A stretch of DNA of 64,000 nt from Bactrocera neohumeralis (lineage: Eukaryota > Arthropoda > Insecta > Diptera > Tephritidae): positions 23,102,839-23,166,838 of the forward strand of contig NC_065919.1 in the NCBI RefSeq assembly GCF_024586455.1, written 5' to 3'. The stretch's first letter is position 1; every line of letters starts with the position of its first letter. Shown here in pieces: positions 23,961 through 34,174 of this stretch. The notes under the pieces were generated by a model that did not search any database, was not told where the DNA came from, and saw only the letters and a list, made by a program, of their open reading frames with translations. The position numbers and the translations under genes were made by a program.

Positions 23961-24420
23961 TTATGAATTATTTGGCTCTATTCAGCAGTCTGAAACTTTT
24001 TGATTAACACAAATAGCGCCCTGTATTGTTTATGGAATCTGAGGACTTATTAAGACTTGATCTTTTGACGACTTCCAGAAATCAATAAAATTTCAAATTT
24101 ATAGGATAATGGCAATAAATACTATCTCTCTTAATTTTTTAGGAAATATTTAGCGCTATCAGCGGTCTGAAAGCCTTTCGATTAACGCATAAGATACCCT
24201 GAACCATTTACTGATCGTTTTAGAATTTAGAGCTACTTTAAACAGTAAACAAAACTTCAGTTTTATAATATTATAATGTTGAAATGTTTATCTCTATACA
24301 GCAGTCTGCAAATCTTTAGATTAACGCAAATGGCACCCTGTGTCTTTTCTTTGATCTTTTCCGAATTTGAGTTTGTTCAGGTTTTGATCCTTTCACGACC
24401 TCCAGAAAATAACTGAACGC
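23960..24420 (+). repeat. Three-unit degenerate tandem array
   Basis: A motif of the form CAGCAGTCTGAAACTTTTTG followed by ATTAACACAAATAGCGCCCTG recurs at about 23981, 24158 and 24300. Each time it is followed by a purine-rich stretch, GATCTTTT or GATCGTTTT, and a CCAGAAA or AACAG segment. Spacing is roughly 175 and 140 bases and the units are well diverged. Origin unknown. Confidence 0.55.
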
Positions 24421-24479
24421 AAAATTTTGGCATTTTAATAAACGAAAAATATCGATGGTGTTTCGATAAAAACATCATC

Positions 24480-25377
24480 TTTATACTCTCGCAACAAAGT
24501 TGCTAAGGAGAGTATTATAGTTTTGTTCACATAACGGTTGTTTGTAAGTCCTAAAACTAAAAGAGTCAGATATACGGTTATATATACCAAATTGATCAGG
24601 GTGACGAGTAGAGTTGAAATCCGGATGTCTGTCTGTCCGTCCGTCCGTCCGTCCGTCTGTCCGTCCGTCCATGCAAGCTGTAACTTGAGTAAAAATTGAG
24701 ATATCATGATGAAACTTGGTACACGTATTTCTCGGCTCCATAAGAAGTTTAAGTTCGAAGATGGGCAAAATCGGCACACTGCCACGCCCACAAAATGGCG
24801 AAAACCGAAAACCTATAAAGTGTCATAACTAAGCCATAAATAAAGATATTAAAGTGAAATTTGGCACAAAGGATCGCATTAGGGAGGGCATATTTGGACG
24901 TAATTTTGTTTGGAAAAGTGGGCGTGCCCCGCCCCCTACTAAGTTTTTGTACATATCTCGGAAACTACTATAGCTATGTCAACCAAACTCTATAGAGTCA
25001 TTTCCTTCAGGCATTTCCATATACAGTTCAAAAATAGAAGAAATCGGATAATAACCACGCCCACCTCCCATACAAAGGTTATGTTGAAAATCACTAAAAG
25101 TACGTTAACCGACTAACAAAAAACGTCAGAAACACTAAATTTTACAAAAGAAATGGCAGAAGAAAGCTGCACCCAGGCTTTTTTTTAAATTGAAAATGGG
25201 CGTGGCGTCGCCCACTTATGGACCAAAAACCATATCTCAGGAGCTACTAATCTAATTAATTTTACAGCAAAATAAAAAAATATGTAAATGACGGATAATG
25301 AAATCTCGATTATCACTTTATCATGCGAGAGTATAAAATGTTCGGTGACACCCGAACTTAGCCCTTCCTTACTTGTT
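24480..25377 (+). mobile_element. Second (GTCY)n element family, nearly complete copy
   Basis: It begins with a start near ATACTCTCGCAACAAAGTTG and carries a GTCT/GTCC run at 24627-24670, then AT-rich non-coding sequence with CCACGCCCAC and GTGGGCGTG-type boxes. It closes with GCGAGAGTATAAAATGTTCG and ACCCGAACTTAG. ATACTCTCGCA near the start and TGCGAGAGTAT at 25324-25334 are inverted repeats, as in DINE/Helitron-like elements with subterminal hairpins. It does not share the core of the mini-me-like copies at 26655 or 39527. A reversed fragment lies at 47383-47466. Confidence 0.7.
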
Positions 25378-25649
25378 AAATAAACAAAACTTAAATTTTT
25401 TTTAAATTTTCACTAAGTAAGTTTTTTGACTAAGTGACTCAATAATTCATACTTTTTTCAATCATAATTTTTTGCTTGACGAAATCTCAGTGAAGCTCTT
25501 TCCTTGGCAAAAAATATATTTGTCATAGTTTAAGTATTTTTCTTTACTTTGTAGCACCCTGTAGTGCCAATATTTTTTGTGTTTACTTCTTACTTTAAAT
25601 CCGAACTTCTCTGCGCTCTTGGAACAGCAGTTATGTAGTCGAAACACGC

Positions 25650-26560
25650 AGTACTTGCATACTTACATGCGCCTTTGCTGTGCCATTAGCCCTCGAGCAG
25701 TCAAGCGGCAAAGATTAAGAGGCAAAATTTGGCAATGTCGGAAATAGTTTTGAGAGTCTTTTGCACGCTGCCAATGAACGATCGACTACGGCAACTATAT
25801 AGGGCTTATTTACATATATACTTTTATATATATGTCATTGTGTATGCCTGCACGTGTCTTCAGCATAAGCCACTGCATTTATCTGGCTCTGTAGGTTGGG
25901 TGTGGCGAAATTTACGATTTGATAAATTTTACACTTAAACCTTCCCATAAGCGACAGCGCCGGCAAGCAGTGCCCCACAGCCGCAACTGAGCACTTGTCA
26001 GCGCACACAACAAAACACATATACGCCAACTTGCAGCGGGGCTTATGTATTAAACACCATAGTCACTCAGAGCGGAGCTTACGGGCTTCAAGGCATACTC
26101 ACACACACACATACTTCCTCCTCAGCGTATACTATATAATGTATATGTATATGCACTTGTGTAGGTGTCGTTGAGCTCTGCTTGCATTTGTGCACGCCGT
26201 TCCACAAACGGTAAATCCAGCAAATAGCTCGATAAATGGTGTCAGCATTTGGTGTCGGCAAATAAAATTGAAAATTTCTGCATTTATGTACGTTCAACTT
26301 TTTCGGCGCAATGAAGTGGCGCTGCTTTAAGGGCTTTGGCACTTTTATAAGCCTAAAATTATGCTAATATGCTTCGAAAGTGATCGAATTTCAACTACAT
26401 TTAAGTGTTTATGGGTTTGCCAAGCACCGATTACTATTTCGAAGCCATAAAAGTGTGCAAAAAAAGTAATAAAGTGCGCATACAACAATCGAAGCTGGGC
26501 AGCTTTGTGAATTGCTTACTGGTTAGCAATAGGTTAGTAATTAAGGGAAAATAATAATTA
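25650..26560. other. Non-coding, GC-richer single-copy-looking block
   Basis: CA- and GCA-rich sequence with a (CA)n tract at about 26098-26112 and TATA-rich spots, with frames open on both strands but no recognisable protein. It is the nearest such block upstream of the first coding exon of the receptor and could carry regulatory sequence, which is inference only. Confidence 0.4.
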
Positions 26561-26654
26561 TTTCAAAATGATGATTCAGCAAAACCAAGAAGAATATCAA
26601 GAATTGTAGAGGAGATTAGGAGGATATGGTTAATAATAATTGTATACATGCTTT

Positions 26655-27345
26655 TTATACGCTGAAAAGGGTATTTTAAGTCTGTCACGAAGTTTGTAAC
26701 ACCCAGAAAGAAGCGTCGGAGACCCTATAAAGTATATATATATAAATGATCAGTATGTGCTAGCTGAGTCGATTTAGCCATGTCCGCCTGTCTGTCGGTC
26801 CACCTGTCCGTCTGTCTGTATTTATACGAACTAGTCCCTCAGTTTTTAAGATATCGTTTTGAAATTTTGCAAACGTCATTTTCTCGTCAAGAAACTGCTA
26901 ATTTGCCGGAACTGCCGATATCGGACCACTATAACATATAGCTGCCAAACAAACTGAACGATCGGAATCAACTTCTTGTATGGAAAACTTTCACATTTGA
27001 CGATATATCTTCACGAAATTTGGTATGTTATTGTTCATAGAAATTGTATTATATCGGAAGAAATTGTTCGGATCGGCTCACTATAGCATATAGCTGCCAT
27101 ACAAACTGAACGATTGGAATCAAGGGCTTGTATGGAAAACTTTCGCATTTGACGTGGTATCTTCACGAAATTTGACATGGATTACTGCTTAAGGTAATAA
27201 CATAATCTCCGAAAAAATTTTTCAGATCAGATTACTATAGCATATAGCTTCCATACAAACTGAACACATAGTTACTAAAAGAAATGCACCTGTGAAGGGT
27301 ATATTAGCTTCGGTGCAGCCAAAGTTAACTTTTTTCTTGTTTTAT
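26655..27345 (+). mobile_element. mini-me/DINE-like element, forward copy
   Basis: It starts with ATACGCTGAAAAGGGTAT (a worn terminal palindrome), then GTCACGAAGTTTGTAACACC, GCGTCGGAGACCCTATAAAG, a (TA)n tract, the core GAGTCGATTTAGCCATGTCC and a GTCY run (about 26781-26820). It then has two tandem AGCTGCCA-A-CAAACTGAACGATCGGAA-type sub-repeats about 120 bp apart, and ends in GAAGGGTATATTAGCTTCGG and TTTTTTCTTG. It ends about 500 bases before the first coding exon. Confidence 0.8.
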
Positions 27346-27863
27346 TAGGATCTAATCCGGTTAGCCACAGATCCGATTGTGTTAAAAAATTTATTCTGGT
27401 TTAAAGAGACGTCTCTGTTCATAGAAATTAATTTGGTGAAAAATACTTGCTCGTGACACAATACTAGAATTACCTACTAGAAAAATTTTGGAAAGGTAAA
27501 ATAGTCACATGACATTATAATTATGGTTGATGGTTGTACTGTTGACGATAAGGAAACACTGAGTTCATCGAATATAATCTCCGAGCCATACCACTCTCAA
27601 TTTTCTTAGCGTTAAGTTCGAAAGCTCAACAAAAAAATACAAAGGTGGCTCCAAATAAGACTTCTGTTGTCTCTCTCTCTTTAAAGCATCGTATCAGCTT
27701 GATTGATCTATTACACAAGCAACCAAAACGACTATTAAATAGAATATTTTATTTATATTTTTAACCATAAATAATTTCGTCCTAATATAATACCTCTTAA
27801 CATGATAAAAACCAAAAAGTAATATTTTTCTGCTTTTCAATTTCACTTTTTTCGTTTACACAG
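27346..27863. other. Upstream intron sequence with 3' splice site
   Basis: The last part of the intron before the first visible receptor exon. A pyrimidine-rich tract (CTGCTTTTCAATTTCACTTT and on) leads to ACACAG ending at 27863. No other feature is seen. Confidence 0.7.
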
Positions 27864-27881
27864 GGGTGGACCTGGCCTAAG

Positions 27882-28073
27882 ATGGGGAGCGTGCTATTCA
27901 CAGCTGTGTTCATAGCGTTACATTTTGCCACCGGCGGCCTGGCCAACCCAGATGCAAAACGTTTATACGACGATCTTTTAAGCAATTACAATCGTTTAAT
28001 CAGGCCAGTGGGCAATAATTCCGATCGTTTAACGGTCAAAATGGGTCTACGGCTATCGCAGTTGATAGATGTG
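27882..28073 (+). CDS. nAChRalpha1: nicotinic acetylcholine receptor alpha1, first coding exon
   Basis: This exon encodes the start of a ligand-gated cation channel subunit of cholinergic synapses, the neonicotinoid target family. Sixty-four codons are visible. They cover a hydrophobic signal peptide (residues 1-21, ending TGGLA) and the mature N-terminus, including NPDAKRLYDDLLSNYNRLIR, the N-terminal helix of the subunit. They also cover an N-glycosylation sequon N45-N46-S47 and GLRLSQLIDV, the first beta strand. The exon begins at 27864 after an AG acceptor; ATG follows 18 nt later in the context CCTAAGATGG. It ends at a GTAAGT donor (28074) in phase 0. The exact start peptide matches Drosophila alpha1 closely as I remember it; alpha2 to alpha4 are less similar here. 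There is no in-frame stop between acceptor and ATG, so translation could in principle begin upstream. Confidence 0.95.
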
Positions 28074-28374
28074 GTAAGTATAATCATTCGTTTTATTTTG
28101 TTCTGTGTTTATTTATATTTTTATATGTATGTGAAAGCAAAAGCGAGTTGTACATATTTCAAATATTTAATTCAAATGCCTAACATACCATGTGTATTTA
28201 TATCAAAACTCTTTATGGTGTCAACTTTAAAAGGACATACAATTTAATATTGGTCGCGACTCACATTCTTCAGCGAAAAGTGAAAAAGTGTTTACATAAC
28301 CAGTGACTGAAAATAAGATAATTGCTTAAACTCAAATAATATGTATATCGTCACCTGAAATGTAAAATAACGTA

Positions 28375-28530
28375 ACTTCACTTTTCAAAAGTTTAAAGGC
28401 GAAGGAAAAGCCGACTGGAGTTTTGGTTATAAAATGGTTATATATTGGTTATATCTGACAGCGGAAGCTGAACATTTTAATTTCGAATTTTTCGATGATA
28501 CGTTCTTTGCATTTTAGGTGCCAAAATATA
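28375..28530 (+). repeat. Dispersed repeat Y, copy 2
   Basis: The partner of 22970-23190: AAAGGCGAAGGAAAAG, then ATAAAATGGTTATATATTGG, then TTATATCTGACAGCGGAA and TTTTTCGATGATACGTT, in the same orientation. Confidence 0.6.
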
Positions 28531-28597
28531 GTATTAGCAACGAGATCCTTTATAAAACTCACACTTTACTTGTTTTTTGGGAATTAAGTCTGCATAT

Positions 28598-29375
28598 TAC
28601 AAGGTGAGTTCCAAAGTAAACAGGACTTTTTAAATCTAGCGCTCCCTGGTGGCGCCATCTATATGTCGACTGGTGCGTTAGAATCTGCTATCTTTATCGA
28701 TTGTCCAGTGATTTCATGACATTTCATCGATTGGAAGTGAAGTTATTGCGTTCTAAGTGTCAGTATGTTTGTGTTATCGGTGCGAAACAAGGAGCCAACA
28801 TTAAATTTTGTTTTAAAACTGGTAAAACTTTTACCGGAATGATTCAATTAATGAAACAAGTTAAGGCGATGCTTGTCTAAGCATTGGCAAAACGTTTTCA
28901 AAGTGGTCGTTAAAAATAAAATCCGTGATCACCGGAAATTCCATCGAAACTGTGCGTGAATTCATCAAAAATCAGCTGATATCATCATTGACATTTATGG
29001 AAATGGAATTGAACTTCTCCAAAACATGAATTTATCGCATTTTGACAAAATATTTGGGGTTACGAGAGGTGTGTGCACGGTTTTTCCGTACAAATTGACT
29101 GACGACCAAAATTTGCGCAGAATACAACATTCGAAGAACATCATTATTACCGATTATTTGACCAAAAATCACATTTTTAACAATTAACCACTCCCCGTAT
29201 TCACCTGATATGGCACCGTGCGACTCCATGAAAGGAAAGTGTTATGAAGACGTAGAGGCCATTCAAAAGGTTGCACTGGCATACCGGCGGCCATACTATT
29301 TCGACATGCTTTTGGACCGTGCACAAAACGTGAGTATTTTGAATAAAATAAAATGATTTTGCTGAAAAAAAAGAA
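28598..29375 (+). mobile_element. Deleted mariner, family M, copy 1
   Basis: The left end TACAAGGTGAGTTCCAAAGT matches the inverted ends of the copy at 46722. Decayed transposase pieces follow in order: GAKQGANIKFCFKTGKT (about 28780-28830); the linker with VREFIKNQ and FMEMELNFSKT (about 28960-29030); LGLREVCARFFPYKLTDD (about 29055-29105); and RRIQHSKNIIITDYLTKNHI (about 29115-29180). A C-terminal part ends FDMLLDRAQN (about 29310). The whole segment with the catalytic Asp residues is missing between RIQHSKN and IITDYL, and the same junction occurs in the copy at 46722. The right inverted repeat is lost. Confidence 0.82.
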
Positions 29376-29949
29376 TTATTCTGAAAGTCAAACGTTTTGT
29401 AGAACGGAGAGCATAATTTTTGTTCCTCGACTTTTCAATTGCTTACCGATGCCAAAGCAGCAATTTTTGTTCAAGCTTTAATCTGGCCTAAATCTCCAGA
29501 TTATTAAATTAAATTTGTTGTATACTGCTTCAGAAATATACAAAGTTCTTAACTTTTTTGAATTTATGCCTATCAACAGTGACGTAGTTCATCCGACGAG
29601 AGGAATCTTTCACTTCTTTCTCCACATTGGGAGAGACTGCACTGCAACAATGTCAAAATTATTTGCGCACACCAGCAGCATTGTAATTTTAGACTAGAAA
29701 AAGTGGCTTTGCCGTTCAGATTAGCGGCAATATAACTTTTTCCAACATTTTGTTAAATAAGACTCACAACAGGGTATCATCGAAAACCTCGTCTGGTATC
29801 GAACGGCTCAGAGCAGCCTTCCCAGATTTGATGAAGCCGAAGGTGCTCAACGTCGTTCTGCACAACCTTATGAATTTCACAGTTGTACTGTGAAAAGAGA
29901 GGGTTGTCTCCAGCATTTGACTTATTGTGAAAATTGAAACATTCATATT
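29376..29949. other. No gene recognised
   Basis: AT-rich sequence between two transposon relics; only short open frames. Confidence 0.4.
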
Positions 29950-31316
29950 GCAGTCATTAGACGTGTATTCATCAGAACATTCATTATAATTCGAAATAAC
30001 ATTCTTTGGCTACATCTCAGAGGGTCCATCCGTTGAGTTCAATTTTCGATGACTTGTTTGAGCTGAGAAGAAGTTTGAGCATTTCGACTGGTAAATAACT
30101 TTAGACCTTACATATCCCCACAGCAAAAAGTATAACAGTGTAATATCACAAGATCTTGGTGGCCAATCGACGGGCTCAAAATATGAAATTATCTGCTCAC
30201 TGAAGTGTCCTCTCAATAAATTCATAGATTGATGTGATGTGTGGGAAGTGGCGCCGACTTGTTGGAACCAAAGTGTTGAGCTGCAATTGCAGGCATAAAT
30301 AGGCGGTCATAACGGTCCCCCTGATTTTGCATCATTTTTAAGAAATATGGACCAATGATTCTTCCATAGCCCACAATCCACACTAAACCGTTGTTTTTTG
30401 GAATGATAAGCGGCTCTCGAATCTCTTCAGTTTGATTTTCGTCCCAAATGCGGCAATTTTGATTTTTTATATACCCATTAAGGGGCTATGATGTTGAGCC
30501 AATAATTTTTTTTACAGATTGAATGTTTCGACGTTCTGTGGACGTAATAAAGTATATTTTTAGCCAACATAAAAAAAATTTTTAAAAAATATTGAAAAAT
30601 AACGGAGTAATGTGCTGTCTGCGGAAGTTAAAAAAATTGCCTCAACTCTGGCAATTCCGGTCGATTGATGCTGAAACAAAAAATTCAAAATGTTTATTAA
30701 ACTTAAATATATTTTCTATATAATGGATATCTTTGAAAAATATCAAAAATTAAGAAATGGTTTTTTTTGACAAAATTTTTTTGAATATATAATTCGCGTT
30801 GGTTTAATGCAAAAAAAAAATGCTCGATGTGTTGCATAGTGTATAGCCCCTATTAACCAGAAAAGGACTCATCGCTGTACAAAATTTGGCTCGAAAACGT
30901 CAGATCTTCTTGGAAGCTTCAAGAGCCTACAGAGCGAAACGATATCGCTTGAGAAGGTCGAACGGCTTCTTGCATAAGCTGTATTTTGTATGCTTTCAAT
31001 ATAAAATCTCGACGTAAAATGCGTCAAGTCGACTCCGTTCGGTGTTCGTGTACACTCTCAGCTTCGGCTGCTATATTTTCTACACTGCTTGCTGATCGCC
31101 GTCTATTCGGTCGAATATTACCAATAATGAATGCTGGGTCTCGAAATGTATGATGGTGTTGCGAATAGTACGCTCAGTAAGCCGAATATGTTGACCATAA
31201 GGTGAGCGAAGCGCGTGAAACACTTTATTTACAGAACGTGAATTTTCGTAATGAAGTGGTACAATTTGTAAACGCTGTTTACGCGTAATTCCTTTCATTA
31301 TGATGAAATGCCAAAC
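29950..31316 (-). pseudogene. DDE transposase relic, family D, copy 2 (interrupted)
   Basis: A near full-length but decayed minus-strand transposase. The start is an ATG at 31298 with KGITRKQRLQIVPLHYENSR, followed by a helix-turn-helix region with LTERTIRNTIIHFETQHSLL. The middle holds the SDES-type first catalytic Asp near 30880 and NQNCRIWDEN near 30450. The C-terminus contains EPVDWPPRSCDITLLYFLLW, the third catalytic region (compare SCDLTPLDYFLWG in the copy at 49050), at about 30120-30180. It ends near RMDPLRCSQR at about 30010. A 371-bp MITE (30481-30851) splits the region between the catalytic Asp and NQNCRIW. Several frameshifts show it is dead. Confidence 0.82.
30481..30851. mobile_element. 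371-bp MITE nested inside a transposase relic
   Basis: Perfect 9-bp inverted ends, AGGGGCTAT at 30481-30489 and ATAGCCCCT at 30843-30851, are flanked by ATTA on both sides (30477-30480 and 30852-30855). Removing the insert plus one ATTA restores the surrounding transposase reading (FLVNGYIKNQNCRIW-like). The interior is AT-rich and non-coding. Depending on where the ends are drawn, the duplication could also be read as TTAA or TTA, so the superfamily is open. Confidence 0.85.
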
Positions 31317-31492
31317 AATACTGAATATACAATGTAAGATTTCGCATATGTAGGTAGATTCGACAAAATATTAGTTCCTAGCTTTCTTCTGTTTGTATTC
31401 ATTGTAGGATCTTCAAAAAATTATCATGTTATAAGCCTTAAGCTGTTGAGCCCTAATATGCTGAATAGGATCATATATATACATGTATATAT

Positions 31493-31636
31493 GTGACCTG
31501 GTCTACGGAAAGGAGCTTAGGTGTAAAAAAAAGGAGAACAATTGATGAGATAACGAGAAACTGACGATTATTTTTAACAGCTTTTCCCAGAAAACTAGTT
31601 TTCGCACGTTAGCTCCCTTTTCGTAGACCAAGTCAC
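31493..31636. mobile_element. Short palindromic MITE, 144 bp
   Basis: The left end GTGACCTGGTCTACGGAAAG pairs with the complement of the right end GTGACTTGGTCTACGAAAAG, giving inverted repeats of about 26 bp (through GGAGCTTA / GGAGCTAA) on a 144-bp non-coding body. Both flanks are TATATATG-type sequence, themselves palindromic, so the target site was probably TA-rich. RNA from it would fold into a hairpin. Confidence 0.75.
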
Positions 31637-31739
31637 ATATATGTATATATGTATGTATATTCCTATAAGAAATTTCATTTCTCGAAATTGAGAATCTTGC
31701 ATATGTCAAACTGAATTTTTAAAGCGATTAAGCTCAGCC

Positions 31740-32660
31740 ACTAGCAATAATCAATTATATAAATCAACTTACATTGTAACAATTACATAGTGTGTGCCTC
31801 TGAATGTCGTATGCGCCCGTATGATAAATGAAATGTGTGTGCGTCCAACTCTTAGTGTCACAGCTGATTGAATACTTCTCCTCGAATGCATTCAGTCTCA
31901 GTTCGGTGCAGTTGGATTCCTTTCGTGGCTGACGAATTTCCACACTGTCGCAGACATGTACATTTATGCGAGTGTATGTGTGTGTAAGTGCAATCCGTAT
32001 AGTGCGAAGAATGCGATTTAGCTCATCTCCTGCCTTGCCTTTACGGCAGCAAAAGTGGATAAGGTTTCCAGCCAAGCAATAATTTTTGTTCAACCATTAT
32101 TGCATCTTTCAACAGCAATCGTTGAATTGCCAACATTTTCCTCACGACTCTATCGTCAATTGACTTTTGCCGCCTTCGCAATTGATTGCTCAACTCAGGC
32201 TTCAACTGACCAGCTGCTGCGCCCTGCACAATTTTCTTGTTGCCGCTTCACAATTCCAATTTTCCTTTGCAATATATTTCTGTAGTTGTTGGTTTTTTTT
32301 GTTGCATTTTTCTATACAGCATTCGCACTGGTCAACGGCAAAGCGGCTGCCAACTGCATGTCGATGTGTGCATGTGAATGTGTGTGAGTATGTCTTCGAT
32401 TGTCAGCTCAATTCCTCGTTTGATTTTGTCCAGCGTTGCTGGAAATTGTTATTGTGTGCGTTCAAAATGGCGCTAAGCGATTAGTGTGACTGCTGTTTGT
32501 CTGCTTCTGCTCGATTGAATCGAAATTTCCAATTCTCCTGTTCGTTTCATTTTTCTTCTGATTGATTTTGCTGCACTTCGTATGCGAAATATTTCAACTA
32601 AATTCGATTTTGTTTGCGTACATGTGTGAGTGTGTGTTGCAATTCATATACATGCATACA
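31740..32660. other. Non-coding, GC-richer single-copy-looking block
   Basis: Tandem initiator-like sites (TCAGTC then TCAGTT at about 31892-31902, + strand) occur in a block with GTGTGTG tracts at about 31975-31986. There is no TATA box at the right distance and no convincing downstream element. Frames are open on both strands but nothing is recognisable. It could be an intronic regulatory block, which is inference. Confidence 0.4.
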
Positions 32661-32859
32661 CTCGTCTATCAGCTGTGATTGCATAGTATAGTCGTACATA
32701 CATACATACATAACGCAAAATACGTAAAACTTGAATTAGGGAAATTTTCCTGAAAATTTTGTATTAAAAATTAGAAAAAATATATAAGAACCGTTAAGAA
32801 GCATAAAAGTCTTCGCAGATACAGAATATGTCATCAACGAATCTGATTTTTTTTGGGCA

Positions 32860-33470
32860 CTATGATATTGTATGATAGCTATATGTTATAGTAGTATGAT
32901 TTGAAGCTTGTAGCGCTGCTTTAGATAATAATCTATGCCAAAGTTCTTGAAGATAACTCGTTAAATAAAAAAGTTTTCCATAAAAAGGCATATGTTTGAA
33001 CAGTCTGTATGACAGCTTTTTGTTATAGTGACCCGATTCGAACACTTTCTTCGTAGATTGTATCGCTACCTTTAGATAATATTTAGTTTGTGTAATATTT
33101 CGTGAAGACATTCTTCAAATAAACCAGTTTTCTACACAAGAACTTGAGTTTGATCGGTCGGTTTGCATGATTCCTACATGCTATATGAACAATTTCTTCA
33201 GTTATTGTACCGTTGCCCTGAGTAACAGTTCTTTACAAACTCAGTGACGATGTCTCGCCAATAAAAAAAGTTGTCCATTACTAGAGTATGATTTGGAACG
33301 TTTCAGCAGCTATATGTAATAGTGGCATGATATCGGTGGTTCCCACAAGTGAGCAGATTTTTCAGGAGAAACGGATGTATGCAAAATTTGGATCGATATT
33401 TTAAGAACTGAGTGACTAATTTGATTATATGTAGACGGTCGGTCAGACGAACATGATCTGTTCTGGAGTG
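32860..33470 (-). repeat. Degenerate mini-me/DINE-like repeat, reverse orientation
   Basis: Three diverged repetitions of the segment GCTATATGTTATAGTAGTATGA / GACCCGATTCGAACACTTTC / AAATAAAAAAGTTTTCC occur at about 32875, 33010 and 33160, like the tandem sub-repeats of the cleaner copies. It ends near 33440 with a short GGTCGGTCAGACG trace of the GTCY core. Confidence 0.55.
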
Positions 33471-33583
33471 AATTCAAAATCAGAAATTGAAAACCTACTT
33501 CTTAGTCCTAAATACTAAGGAAAGTGCTCAAAGACAATGATAGAAACTCTTTTGTTTGTGCCGCAATCTGAAAAGTGTTTTCA

Positions 33584-33585
33584 GG
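33584..33585 (+). promoter_or_regulatory. Candidate recursive splice site
   Basis: GTGTTTTCAG immediately followed by GTGAGT puts a usable 3' splice site directly against a strong 5' splice site inside the 20.7-kb intron. Fly recursive sites have exactly this AG/GT arrangement. The upstream pyrimidine tract is only moderate. Confidence 0.3.
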
Positions 33586-34174
33586 TGAGTTGTTTTTTGG
33601 ACATCGTTGCTCATTCAGTTTATGAATGATAAATTGTAACTTGTGACTGTTTTCTATTATCTAACCTCAAAAAGTTGCTCACTGAAAACCGTTTTTATTC
33701 AAATGAGGAGCTTAAAGTAAAAACAACTGATTAGTTTGAGGGTCTTGAGGAATCCAAATCGAACAGCTATTAAAATAATCAATTCCCGTTATGACGGAGG
33801 CATTCTGTCATAAAATAAGTCATATTTTTCTTACATTAAACTAAAAAAGCTCACTCTCTATCATAATTCTAAGAATTTTTTTTTTTTTTTGGATAAGAGT
33901 ATCAACGCTTACTATGTACCATATATCAGGGAATATAATAGCTCAGGTAAAGTCCATGCATAAATATCCATCTCTAAATAACTGTTATGTTGATGAGTAT
34001 GTTTCTGGTTGCTTGCCTACAATTTTTGTTGTGTTAGAGTTAGAATTGGTATCTAACATATAATTTGGACCTTATCTTTTATGTGATAACAGATCAATTG
34101 ACTGTGCCTGACACATAAATGGTAATACTAGAACTAAATCCATATGACTTTAGCCCCAACTTTCAAAAGGCGCG

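Noticed and set aside
24435..24791. 118-codon minus-strand frame with a TDGRTDGQTD repeat
   Set aside because: This is the translation of the (GTCY)n microsatellite inside a mobile element.
28074..28247. Read-through of the receptor start exon to a stop at 28247
   Set aside because: The codons after 28073 follow a GTAAGT donor and are not receptor sequence. The true protein continues in the exon at 48797.
31890..31935. Possible alternative promoter with tandem TCAGTC/TCAGTT initiators
   Set aside because: The downstream positions +28 to +32 read GGCTG, a poor downstream element, and no TATA box is placed correctly. Initiator words this short occur often.
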